From Mycobacterium sp. IS-1590 (GTDB lineage Bacteria; Actinomycetota; Actinomycetes; Mycobacteriales; Mycobacteriaceae): a stretch of 64,000 nucleotides of DNA. A model generated the notes under the pieces. The model was given only the letters and a program-made list of their open reading frames with translations, did not search any database and was not told where the DNA came from. How positions within the stretch are numbered: position 1 is the first letter of the stretch; each line of letters opens with the position of its first letter. A program made the position numbers and the translations under genes. Below, piece by piece: positions 32,024 through 39,902 of the stretch. The stretch lies in NCBI RefSeq assembly GCF_001500025.1, contig NZ_LQIW01000048.1, forward strand, positions 1 through 64,000, written 5' to 3'.

Positions 32024-33169
32024 ATGACCAACGACGTGGCGATCATCGGCGTCGGGCTGCACCCGTTCGGCCGGTTCCCCAAGACCGCGATGGAGATGGG
32101 CGCCGAGGCCATCCAGTCCGCGCTCACCGACGCCGGCCTGGAATGGAAGGACATCCAGTTCGGGTTCGGCGGAAGCTACGAGGTGTCCAATCCCGACGCG
32201 GTGACGCGCCTCGTCGGCCTGACGGGCATTACCTTCACCAACGTCTTCAACGCGTGCGCCACCGCCGCGAGCGCCATCCAGCAGACCGCCGACACCATTC
32301 GGCTGGGCAAGTACGACATCGGTATCGCGATCGGCCTGGACAAGCACCCGCGCGGCGCGTTCACCGACGATCCGGCGAAACTCGCGCTGCCGCAGTGGTA
32401 TGCCGAGAACGGTCAGTTCGTGACCACCAAGTTCTTCGGGATGAAGGCCAACCACTACATCCACAAGCACGGCATCTCGCAGGCCACCCTGGCCAAGGTG
32501 GCGGCCAAGAACTTCCGCAACGGCGCGTTGAACCCGAACGCGTTCCGACGCAAGCCGATCCCCGAGGAGGAGATCCTCAACTCGACGGTGCTGAACTATC
32601 CGCTGACGCAATACATGTTCTGTGCGCCCGACGAGGGCGCCGCCGCGGTGATCATGTGCCGCGGCGACATCGCGCACCGCTTCACGAAGAAGCCGGTCTA
32701 CGTGCGCGCCACCGAGATTCGCACCCGACGCTTCGGCGCCTACGAGGTTCACGCGACGTCGGCGCCGCTCGACGAGGATGCCTCCCCGACCGTTTATGCC
32801 GCCAAGGCGGCGTATGAGTCGGCGGGCCTGGGACCGGAGGACGTCGACGTCGCACAGCTTCAGGACACCGACGCCGGCGCCGAGGTCATCCACATGGCGG
32901 AGACCGGACTGTGCGCCGACGGTGAGCAGGAGAAGCTGCTCGCCGACGGCGCTACCGAGATCCACGGGTCGATGCCGATCAACACCGACGGCGGGCTCAT
33001 CGCCAACGGGGAACCGATCGGGGCCTCGGGGCTGCGGCAGGTGCACGAACTGGTCCGGCAGTTGCGCGGCGAGGCCGGCGACCGTCAGGTCCCCGGCGAG
33101 CCCCAAGTGGGCCTGGCGCAGGTGTACGGCGCACCGGGCACCGCATCGGCGACGATCCTGTCGGTCTGA
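32024..33169 (+). CDS. thiolase-like lipid-transfer protein (aldolase type)
   Basis: 381-residue thiolase-fold protein of the lipid-transfer/Ltp group. Start ATG 32024, AGGAG 8 nt upstream. The first Cys site is present (NACATAASAIQ, about residue 75-85), but the usual GHP histidine is GEP (GLIANGEPIGASGL) and the final CxG active-site loop is replaced by VYGAPGTASAT. It therefore cannot be a normal thiolase. Members with this pattern work with DUF35 partners as retro-aldolases on branched or sterol side-chain CoA esters; the substrate here is unknown. Confidence 0.85.
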   Translation: MTNDVAIIGVGLHPFGRFPKTAMEMGAEAIQSALTDAGLEWKDIQFGFGGSYEVSNPDAVTRLVGLTGITFTNVFNACATAASAIQQTADTIRLGKYDIGIAIGLDKHPRGAFTDDPAKLALPQWYAENGQFVTTKFFGMKANHYIHKHGISQATLAKVAAKNFRNGALNPNAFRRKPIPEEEILNSTVLNYPLTQYMFCAPDEGAAAVIMCRGDIAHRFTKKPVYVRATEIRTRRFGAYEVHATSAPLDEDASPTVYAAKAAYESAGLGPEDVDVAQLQDTDAGAEVIHMAETGLCADGEQEKLLADGATEIHGSMPINTDGGLIANGEPIGASGLRQVHELVRQLRGEAGDRQVPGEPQVGLAQVYGAPGTASATILSV

Positions 33170-33183
33170 TGCGGTTGGCGATT

Positions 33184-33221
33184 CGCGACCTGGGTCGCGC
33201 TCATCGTTTTAAGATCCGGAA
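33184..33221 (+). promoter_or_regulatory. palindrome and leaderless -10 before a secreted protein gene
   Basis: CGCGACCTGGGTCGCG (33184-33199) is a perfect 7-2-7 palindrome; it may be a terminator stem for the thiolase-like gene (T-rich TCATCGTTTT follows) or an operator. TAAGAT (33210-33215) is a TANNNT -10, with 6 nt to the ATG at 33222. Confidence 0.5.
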
Positions 33222-33668
33222 ATGATCTTCGGTCGCTCGGCCCGTACCTCGCTGTCGGCCCTCGCTTCGGCAATCGTGGTGACCGCCGGTGGCGTGTTGT
33301 CGGTGGGTGCGCCGGCGGTCGCGCAGGGTCCACCGCCGCCGGTGCTGCACAACGTCAAGTACTCGGTGTTCTCCGAGCAACCGTTCTTCGTCGACATCTA
33401 CTACCGCGACGTCGATCCGCCGAACTGGGCCGCCTACAGCCACAACCCGTACCAGTTCAGCCCGAAGGTCGAGGCGCAGATCGGCCCGGACCAGCAGTGG
33501 AACCTCGACGTACAGCTGGCCAACCCCGATGAATGGGCGATGGTCACGGCGACCAGCGGACCTGGCGACGCGAAACCGAATATCCACTGCGTGCTCGCGG
33601 TCGACGGAGTGGTCGTGAAGACGCATCAAGGCCCGAAGGGCGCGCTCTGCTCCATTCGGAGCTGGTGA
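33222..33668 (+). CDS. secreted protein of unknown function, MmpS-like fold possible
   Basis: 148 residues with a Sec signal (basic MIFGRSARTS, hydrophobic core, cleavage near APAVA-QG at about 35). The mature part is beta-rich: VKYSVFSEQPFFVDIYYRDV, QQWNLDVQLANPDEWAMVTA, HCVLAVDGVVVKTH, with two Cys (HC and LC) that may form a disulfide at the C terminus. The strand pattern and the VDGVVV-x-C ending recall periplasmic MmpS-type domains, but there is no membrane anchor or mmpL gene nearby. Leaderless start. The 3' end overlaps the convergent tetR by 43 bp. Confidence 0.75.
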   Translation: MIFGRSARTSLSALASAIVVTAGGVLSVGAPAVAQGPPPPVLHNVKYSVFSEQPFFVDIYYRDVDPPNWAAYSHNPYQFSPKVEAQIGPDQQWNLDVQLANPDEWAMVTATSGPGDAKPNIHCVLAVDGVVVKTHQGPKGALCSIRSW

Positions 33669-34288
33669 CTGCCGCTGGGACTGCTCGGATCGAGTGGATC
33701 GCCCTCCAGCCGGCGAATCCAGTTCTCACAGAACGCGAATGTCTCGGCATGCCCGGTGGTCATGCCGAGCGCCCGCTCGACCACCAATGCCTGGGACACG
33801 GCGGTTGCGAATACGGTCCACACCACCGGTGGAACCTCTTGCGCAGCAGCGCCGTAGCGCGCGAGCACGGCGGTGATGGCCTTGTTCTGCTCTTCGCGGA
33901 ACCGTTCGGCGTAGTAGATGATCTCGGCCCGCAGCGCCTTGCGGTGATTGGCCAGGCCCATGAATTCCATCGTGAGCCGCGTGGCCTCCGGCTGCGTGCT
34001 GAACCGCCATAACGCCCACAGCGGCTGGGGCGACGCGAGCGCGTGCGTCAGCGCCTCGAGGCCCGCCTCGGCCATCCGACGGAAGACGGCGAGGAACAGG
34101 TCCTCCATGGTGCGGAAGTAGTAATGCACGAGCTGCGGCTTGAGCCCCGCCTTGTCGGCGACGCGTCGCGATGTGACCGCGGCGTAACCCTCCTCGAGCA
34201 ACAGCTGCTCGGCGGCGTCCAGCAGCACGCCGCGGTTTTTCGCGTCGGGCGCGCCAATACGCCGCGTTGGCCCAGACACGCCAGTCAT
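33626..34288 (-). CDS. TetR family transcriptional regulator
   Basis: 220 residues from ATG 34288. The N-terminal HTH is clear: NRGVLLDAAEQLLLEEGYAA, then VTSRRVADKAGLKPQLVHYYF (recognition helix about 45-65), then a TetR_C effector domain with many helices. Divergent from the P450 gene, with an 18-bp palindrome in the shared 182-bp region, so autoregulation and control of the P450 are likely. The C-terminal 14 codons overlap the convergent secreted-protein gene. Whether it also governs the ATTCTC/GAGAAT sites is doubtful because its own operator is different. Confidence 0.9.
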   Translation of the reverse strand: MTGVSGPTRRIGAPDAKNRGVLLDAAEQLLLEEGYAAVTSRRVADKAGLKPQLVHYYFRTMEDLFLAVFRRMAEAGLEALTHALASPQPLWALWRFSTQPEATRLTMEFMGLANHRKALRAEIIYYAERFREEQNKAITAVLARYGAAAQEVPPVVWTVFATAVSQALVVERALGMTTGHAETFAFCENWIRRLEGDPLDPSSPSGSHQLRMEQSAPFGP

Positions 34289-34372
34289 CCGATCACTTCT
34301 CTTCCCGCCCTTCCGACACGCCGATCGTAGTGGCGTCCCGCCGTTCGATCTTGACCACGACCTTAACCCCAT

Positions 34373-34390
34373 GCTAAGCAAGTGCTCAGC
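34373..34390. promoter_or_regulatory. probable TetR operator between tetR and P450
   Basis: GCTAAGCAAGTGCTCAGC is symmetrical as GCTnAGCAnnTGCTnAGC, the size and form of a TetR-dimer site, located 85 bp before tetR and 81 bp before the P450 start. Confidence 0.65.
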
Positions 34391-34470
34391 ATATTCAGCC
34401 AGATTCAAGAGCGGCAGCGTCCGCTCACCATCACGCGGGCCAGCGTCGACCCCTGGAGGGCTTCCACACC

Positions 34471-35751
34471 ATGACCACAGATTTCGATTCGGTTGACTAC
34501 TTCACCGATCCCTCCCTCGTCCCCGACCCGCACCCGTACTACGACCACATCCGCTCGAAGGATCCCGTCTGTTGTCCGATCAACAACGGCGTGCTGGCCG
34601 TCACGGGTTGGGAAGCCGCCAATACCGTGTACAAGGACAGCGAGAATTTCTCGTCCTGTGTCGCGGTCATGGGTCCGTTCACACCGATGCCGTTCACGCC
34701 CGAGGGTGACGACATCTGCGAACAACTCGAGAAGCACCGCACCGAGATTCCGATGTTCGAGCACATGGTCACGATGGACCCGCCGCAGCACACGGATGCG
34801 CGTTCGATTCTGGCCCGTTTGCTGACTCCCAAGCGCCTCAAAGAGAACGAGGACTTCATGTGGCGGCTGGCGGACCGCCACATCGACGAGTTCATCGCCG
34901 ACGGCAAATGCGAGTTCCTCGCCGCGTACGCAAAGCCGTTCTCGCTGTTGGTCGTTGCCGACCTGCTCGGTGTCCCCGAAGAAGACCACGAGGCCTTTCG
35001 TGAGTCGTTCGGCGCCCAGCGCCCCGGAGCGAACATCGGCGCCCTCGATCACGAGGTGATTGCCACCAATCCTCTTGAGTGGGCGGATGAGAAGTTCTCG
35101 CGCTACATCGAGGAACGCCGTGAGAACCCGCGCGACGACGTGCTCACCTCAATTGCCACCGCAAAGTATCCGGACGGCTCCACACCCGAGGTCATCGATG
35201 TGGTGCGTACGGCGACCTTCCTGTTCGCCGCCGGCCAGGAGACCACCGCGAAGTTGCTCGGCGCCGCGATGCGGGTGCTGTCCGACCGGCCCGACATTCA
35301 GCAGCAGTTGCGCGACGACCGCAGCCTGATCCCGGTGTTCATCGAGGAGTGCCTGCGGATGGACAGCCCGGTCAAGAGCGTGTTCCGGATGGCCCGTAAG
35401 ACTACGGCTCTCGGCGAAATCCCGGTGCCCGCGGGCACCACGGTGATGGTCAGCCCAGGAGCGGCCAACCGCGATCCCAAGCGGTTCGACGATCCACACG
35501 AGTTCCAGTTGGACCGCAAGAACGTTCGCGAGCACATCGCGTTCAGCCGCGGTATCCATTCCTGCCCTGGCGCACCGCTGGCCCGCGTGGAGGGCCGCGT
35601 CTCGATCGAACGGCTCCTCGACCGGTTGGGCGACGTCACGGTCGACGAGGAGAAGCACGGACCGATCGACGCCCGCCGTTACGTGTACGAGCCGACGTTC
35701 ATCCTGCGCGGGCTCACCGAGATCAACATCGAGTTCAAGCCGATCGGCTGA
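34471..35751 (+). CDS. cytochrome P450
   Basis: Soluble bacterial P450 of 426 residues; inserts one oxygen atom using electrons from a ferredoxin. Start ATG 34471, GGAGGG 11 nt before. Landmarks: AGQETT in the I helix (254-259, with Gln where many have Asp/Glu before T-T), EECLR (ExxR), and the heme loop FSRGIHSCPG with ligand Cys365. Substrate and CYP family are not assignable by eye. Its neighbours (TetR, lipid catabolism) suggest a hydrophobic substrate; the nearest ferredoxin gene is at 53.4 kb. Confidence 0.93.
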   Translation: MTTDFDSVDYFTDPSLVPDPHPYYDHIRSKDPVCCPINNGVLAVTGWEAANTVYKDSENFSSCVAVMGPFTPMPFTPEGDDICEQLEKHRTEIPMFEHMVTMDPPQHTDARSILARLLTPKRLKENEDFMWRLADRHIDEFIADGKCEFLAAYAKPFSLLVVADLLGVPEEDHEAFRESFGAQRPGANIGALDHEVIATNPLEWADEKFSRYIEERRENPRDDVLTSIATAKYPDGSTPEVIDVVRTATFLFAAGQETTAKLLGAAMRVLSDRPDIQQQLRDDRSLIPVFIEECLRMDSPVKSVFRMARKTTALGEIPVPAGTTVMVSPGAANRDPKRFDDPHEFQLDRKNVREHIAFSRGIHSCPGAPLARVEGRVSIERLLDRLGDVTVDEEKHGPIDARRYVYEPTFILRGLTEINIEFKPIG

Positions 35752-35763
35752 GCGTTACCACGG

Positions 35764-35808
35764 TCGCCGAAACTGCGGAGATCACATAATTCGCCGCAGT
35801 TTCGGCGA
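35764..35808. terminator. 15-bp perfect inverted repeat between convergent genes
   Basis: TCGCCGAAACTGCGG (35764-35778) and CCGCAGTTTCGGCGA (35794-35808) flank an AT-rich 15-nt loop. It starts 13 bp after the P450 stop and ends 32 bp before the stop of the opposing gene, the place for a bidirectional terminator. It lacks T-tracts. The stem sequence looks like one I have seen repeatedly in mycobacterial intergenic regions. Confidence 0.6.
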
Positions 35809-35839
35809 TCTGCGCGCAGGCTCCACGGGGAAACGGCCC

Positions 35840-36247
35840 CTACAGATCGCCACGTTCCCAATACGAGCGGCCGTCCTTGGCTACGCAGGTGAGGAACAGT
35901 CCATCTGGCGCTTGAGCCACCTCGCCCACGTGCAGCGGGCACAGGTCGAATTCGTTCTTCACGCCGTGCATTTCGGGTGACCGGAACCAGCGCGGCTCGT
36001 ACCGCCGCGGCGAACCGCAGAACACCAATCGGCCCCATTCTGTGACGCCGAAGGCATAGTAGGTCGTGTTGTTGCAGTACGACCCGAGGATGACGCCCGG
36101 CCTGATGCCTGGCGTGCAGTTGGGGTGATTGCACTCGGCGCCCGGCGGGGGTAGCGGTGGCAGCGGCGGCTGAGCGGCGGCCGGCGGGGCCGCTGTGAGC
36201 GCCGCGAACGACAGCAGGGCAGCTAACACTGCGACGGGGGACCGCAT
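35840..36247 (-). CDS. secreted Cys-rich protein of unknown function
   Basis: 135 residues with a Sec signal (MRSPVAVLAALLSFAALTAA, cleavage near AAA-QP at 26), then a short Pro-rich stretch (PPLPPLPPPGAEC). The mature domain has six Cys (AEC, PNC, SYC, VFC, DLC, LTC), probably three disulfides, and an aromatic core (TTYYAFGVTEWGRLVF, RSYWERGDL). I recognise no family. It is divergent from another secreted protein gene at 36326 across a region with ATTCTC half-sites. Confidence 0.75.
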   Translation of the reverse strand: MRSPVAVLAALLSFAALTAAPPAAAQPPLPPLPPPGAECNHPNCTPGIRPGVILGSYCNNTTYYAFGVTEWGRLVFCGSPRRYEPRWFRSPEMHGVKNEFDLCPLHVGEVAQAPDGLFLTCVAKDGRSYWERGDL

Positions 36248-36253
36248 TCAGTC

Positions 36254-36296
36254 ATTCTCACATATCGGCGGAACGAAATTCTCCCTATTAGAGAGC
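36254..36296. promoter_or_regulatory. ATTCTC half-sites between two secreted-protein genes
   Basis: ATTCTC at 36254-36259 and again at 36278-36283; the second forms an imperfect 6-7-6 site with GAGAGC (36291-36296), matching at four of six positions. It is the weakest member of the ATTCTC-N7-GAGAAT group. Confidence 0.4.
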
Positions 36297-36313
36297 AGAG
36301 CTGCTATGCGCGA

Positions 36314-36319
36314 TAGGCT
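36314..36319 (+). promoter_or_regulatory. -10 of a leaderless secreted-protein gene
   Basis: TAGGCT (TANNNT), then 6 nt, then ATG 36326; no ribosome site. Confidence 0.5.
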
Positions 36320-36325
36320 TTCCGC

Positions 36326-36865
36326 ATGCGTAGTGCTGATTGGGCCGCGGGTGTGGCGGCGATCGCTTTCGCGGCGAGCGTGGGGACCGCAACACCGGCA
36401 CATGCCGATGATTTTGGTGTCGCGTTGAATGGCACCTACCTGGTGATGTCGGACGGCGAATGGGCGAAGAAGAGTATCGGCCCGCATGGCGCCGGTGGCG
36501 CTGACGTCTTCCGCGACGATGTGACCGTGGTCCAAACCTGGACTGTCAGCACAGATTGCGTGAGTCCGATCGAATGCACCGGAACGGTGAGCAGCGACCG
36601 CGGCTGGACCGCCCCCATTCGGCTCGACGACTTCTGGTACGTCGATCGCGACATTCCGAATTGGATGCCCTGCCCCAATGGGACATTCGCCCCGGGGCAC
36701 CAGAAGTTCATGTTGTGGGGGTTCGATCCCGCGCGGAACGAACGCCTCACGAAGAACACCACCTTTCTGGCCGGCCGCGACATGACAAAGACGGCAAGCG
36801 GCGCTTGTGGCAGGAATCAGACCACCTCCGTTGAGATGCCGGTGAAGATGCAGAAGCTGTCCTGA
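36326..36865 (+). CDS. secreted four-Cys protein, paralogue of the one at 55046
   Basis: 179 residues with a Sec signal cleaved near AHA-DD (about 27). Mature features: GTYLVMSDGEWA, TWTVSTDC, IECTGTVSS, RGWTAPIRLDD, WMPCPNGTFAPGHQKFMLWG, SGACGRNQ, ending PVKMQKLS. The four Cys, the W-T-x-x-x-D-x-P and C-P-x-G blocks and the K-x-Q-x-L end occur in the same order in the protein at 55046-55486. Function unknown. The stop is 14 bp from that of the convergent mceF. Confidence 0.78.
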   Translation: MRSADWAAGVAAIAFAASVGTATPAHADDFGVALNGTYLVMSDGEWAKKSIGPHGAGGADVFRDDVTVVQTWTVSTDCVSPIECTGTVSSDRGWTAPIRLDDFWYVDRDIPNWMPCPNGTFAPGHQKFMLWGFDPARNERLTKNTTFLAGRDMTKTASGACGRNQTTSVEMPVKMQKLS

Positions 36866-36879
36866 CCGCCCGAGCGCGG

Positions 36880-38571
36880 TCAGGTCGGCAAGAGGTCTTT
36901 CCAGGACCTCGGGCCCTTGCCGGGCAGTGTCTCCTGCTGCAGGAAGCCGTCCGGACTGAGATATTTCCCCGTCCCGGGGTCGTATGTCGCCACCGCCACC
37001 GATGGGCCATCCGCTGACGCCTCGGCGGCATGAGCGGCCGGCGCTGCGGGAACGGCTCCCGGCGCCGGCGGAAGCGGCGCCCCGTTGAGCGAGTTGCCCG
37101 GCGGCGGGGGTGCAATGGGTGCCGGAGGTGGCGGGGGCGCGACCGGTGCCGGCGGGGCTCCCGTAGGCGTCGGCTGCGGTGACAACACGTCCGGCGCCGG
37201 GAACGGTGGGGAGTCCGGTGCCGATGGGCCGGGTGGCGCTCCAGCTGGGACCGCGCCCGGCGGCAGCGGCGTACCTTGTACCGGCGCGTAGATCCGCTCC
37301 TCGAAGTCGACCCTGTCGTCGGGCGGGACACCCTGAGAGATGAGGTTCGGGTCGATCGGGTTCGGCCCCAACGTGTGCTGGCGCATGGCGAGCGGAACAA
37401 AACCCCTTGGGTCGTTGCAGAGCTCGACCGTCGGCGCCCGCTTGCCGGGATGTTCGATGCAGGGGTAGTTGCGGGCTCCACGCACGCTGATCGGTGAATC
37501 CTGCGGCAGCTTGCAGTACAACCCGTCAGGCGTGTCGATGGTGGTCTGGTCCTCCGGGGAGCGCCACTGCGACGGCGGGAGGAATCCCACAGTGCATGAC
37601 GGCGGGTCGCTGATGGTGAGCGCGAAATCGCCGCTCGGCAAGCCGGTGGGATTGTTGCCCGGGAGGCCGAACGACTGCTGGGCGGCGATGATGCCCGGGA
37701 AGATGACCAGCAACTGCTCGAGGGCCGGGTTGTAGGTGAGCAGGACCTGCGTGACGGTGGTGAGGTTCGCCAGCAGAATCGGCAGCGTGGGCTTCACGTC
37801 GTTGAGGAGCGCCGACACTTCCTGCGCGAAACCGGGCCCCTGCTGCAGTATGGTGCGGATCTCCGGATCATTCTGTTCCAGCTGGCCGGTGACGCCGGCC
37901 AGGCTCCGCGCCCAGGTACGGATCTCCTCGGTGGTCTCGGCCTGCGATTCCAGCAGCGGCCTGCTGTCGTCGATCAGTCCGCGAGTCTGGTCGGAGACGC
38001 CGCTGACCTCGTCGGTCACCTTGGCGGCCGAGTCGAGCAGGGACTGGAAGTCCGGACCGGCTCCGTTGAAGGCCTTGAACGACTCGTCGAGCAGGTCGGC
38101 GATCCGGTCGCCCGGGATGCTGTTCACCAGCGCGCTCAGCCGGTCCAGCATCGGGCCGACCTCTTGCGGAAGGGTGGTTCGCGAGGCCGGAATGCGTTGT
38201 CCGCTCTCGAGATACGGTGCTGAGTCGGTGCGGGGCCGCAAATCCACGTACTGCTCACCGACGGCGGACACACTGCGCACCTCGGCCTGCAGGTCTGCTG
38301 GAATCTTCGGTGAAGTGTCGAGTGACAGGTGCGCCTCAGCACCGTTCTCCGTCAAGGTCACCGAGGTCACCTCGCCGATCTGCACCCCGCGGTAGGTCAC
38401 GTTGCTGAAGCGATAGAGGCCGCCCGCGGCGGGTAGCTCCAGCGTGACTTTCAAGCGGCCGATACCGAGCAGTGTGGGCAGTTGCATGTAGGTGAAGATC
38501 ATCACGGTGACGCCCAGGATCGACGCAATCGTGAAGATGATCAACTGATTTCGGACAAAGCGAGTCAGCAT
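36880..38571 (-). CDS. mceF: MceF family protein
   Basis: Last subunit of the Mce lipid-import complex, 563 residues: one N-terminal membrane helix (about 10-30), an MlaD/Mce domain (about 38-120, LKVTLELPAAGGLYRFSNVT), helical coiled region (about 120-300) that forms part of the periplasmic tunnel, and a long Pro-rich tail (about 430-530) rich in PPPPP runs, probably cell-wall associated. Starts at ATG 38571, overlapping the mceE stop by one base. The last residues (PGKGPRSWKDLLP) match the usual MceF ending. No mam gene follows, unlike most mce operons. Confidence 0.92.
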   Translation of the reverse strand: MLTRFVRNQLIIFTIASILGVTVMIFTYMQLPTLLGIGRLKVTLELPAAGGLYRFSNVTYRGVQIGEVTSVTLTENGAEAHLSLDTSPKIPADLQAEVRSVSAVGEQYVDLRPRTDSAPYLESGQRIPASRTTLPQEVGPMLDRLSALVNSIPGDRIADLLDESFKAFNGAGPDFQSLLDSAAKVTDEVSGVSDQTRGLIDDSRPLLESQAETTEEIRTWARSLAGVTGQLEQNDPEIRTILQQGPGFAQEVSALLNDVKPTLPILLANLTTVTQVLLTYNPALEQLLVIFPGIIAAQQSFGLPGNNPTGLPSGDFALTISDPPSCTVGFLPPSQWRSPEDQTTIDTPDGLYCKLPQDSPISVRGARNYPCIEHPGKRAPTVELCNDPRGFVPLAMRQHTLGPNPIDPNLISQGVPPDDRVDFEERIYAPVQGTPLPPGAVPAGAPPGPSAPDSPPFPAPDVLSPQPTPTGAPPAPVAPPPPPAPIAPPPPGNSLNGAPLPPAPGAVPAAPAAHAAEASADGPSVAVATYDPGTGKYLSPDGFLQQETLPGKGPRSWKDLLPT

Positions 38572-39902
38572 CAGCGACCGCCTCCCGGTGTCGGTTCAGC
38601 CGGTGGAAGAGGTGCCGGTGGCGCCGATGGCCCGTACGGCCCCGCGAATACCTGCGAAGACGTGATCGGCTGGGACTGAGGCAGCCACGGCGCCGCCGGC
38701 GGCGGCGGCGCGACCGGTAAAAGTGGCTCGCTCACCGGCGGCATCGCCGGAGCCAGCGGCGCCCCGGGTGCCGGCGGCAGACCCTGCGGCGGCGGCGCGA
38801 CGCCGATCGCCATCGGACTGTAGGAGTAGTTCATGTAGTAGGGATCACCGGGCGCCGGGATGAGTTTGGCATTCTCGTCACCCCACCGCGTGCCCAGCAG
38901 CAGCGTCTTCTTCAGACGCGGATAGGTGAGGTCGAAGCTGGCGAACAGGTTGATGTAGTCGCCCCGGGTGATCCGGTCGGCGAAGGTAGGCCCGTAGGGA
39001 AATGCGGTGGCCCACAACAGCGCAAGGTTCAGATCCGGCCCGATGTCGGCGAGTGCACCGAACACCGGACCCAGGTTCTCGAGGTCTCTCACCAGGTCGT
39101 CACCGGCGTCGTCGACCAACTGATCGGCGGTGTCGCTGAGCTGCCCCAGCTTCTGCAGCGCGGTCGTCAGCCGCGGCCGCTCCCGGATCAGCACGTCGAG
39201 CGCCGGTGGAATCTCCTTGAGCGCCCGGTCGAGCACGTCGCGCTGCGAGGCAAACGTACCCGCGACGCGATTCAACTGCTGAATCGAGGCGATGATGTTG
39301 TCGCGCTGGCGGTCGAGCACTCCGACGAAATTGTCGAGTCGAGTGAGCAATTCGCGAATCTGAGGTTCCCGCCCGTTCAACGCGACGTTGAAGTTGGAGA
39401 TGATGTCGCCGATCTGCCCGAGCCCGCCCCCGTTTGCGATAGTGGACAATGCGGACAGCGTCCGCTCAGTGGACGGATATGTCGACGAGTCAGCCAACGG
39501 GATCGTCGCGCCGGGTTGCAGCCGACCCCTCGGCTCCTCGCCCAGTGGCGGATTGAGCGCCAGGTGCATCGAGCCGAGCAGGCTGGTCTGCCCGACCGTT
39601 GCCACGGCGTTTGCGGGCACCGCCACATCGGGTTTGATCGAGATCTGCACGTTGGCGTGCCAGTCCTCCACCGTCATCTCGCCGACGCTGCCGACGACAA
39701 CGTCGTTGATGAGAACCGGTGAATTGGATTCCAGCGTGGCCACATTCGCGACCTCGACCCGGTAGGTCACCGAGTCGGGTCCGCGTCCCACCGCGCCGGG
39801 CAGCGGCAGCGAGTTCAGACCTTGGAATGAGCAGCCGGTCACTGTCAGCGCAACGCACGCCCCGGCGATCGTCAATCGCTTCACATTGCTCCTGCTGATC
39901 AT
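38571..39902 (-). CDS. mceE: MceE family lipoprotein
   Basis: 443 residues; the only Mce subunit with a lipobox (LTVTGCSFQG, lipid-modified Cys24), as in LprK-type MceE. MCE domain about 45-125 (DSVTYRVEVANVATLESNSP), then the helical tunnel region, and a Pro/Ala-rich C terminus (about 345-440). Overlaps mceD by 4 bp and mceF by 1 bp. By analogy with Mce1, MceE anchors the hexamer tip to the membrane outer leaflet. Confidence 0.92.
   Translation of the reverse strand: MISRSNVKRLTIAGACVALTVTGCSFQGLNSLPLPGAVGRGPDSVTYRVEVANVATLESNSPVLINDVVVGSVGEMTVEDWHANVQISIKPDVAVPANAVATVGQTSLLGSMHLALNPPLGEEPRGRLQPGATIPLADSSTYPSTERTLSALSTIANGGGLGQIGDIISNFNVALNGREPQIRELLTRLDNFVGVLDRQRDNIIASIQQLNRVAGTFASQRDVLDRALKEIPPALDVLIRERPRLTTALQKLGQLSDTADQLVDDAGDDLVRDLENLGPVFGALADIGPDLNLALLWATAFPYGPTFADRITRGDYINLFASFDLTYPRLKKTLLLGTRWGDENAKLIPAPGDPYYMNYSYSPMAIGVAPPPQGLPPAPGAPLAPAMPPVSEPLLPVAPPPPAAPWLPQSQPITSSQVFAGPYGPSAPPAPLPPAEPTPGGGR

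Noticed and set aside
34471..35751. Assigning CYP family numbers to the two P450s
   Set aside because: Family assignment needs identity values that cannot be computed by eye.
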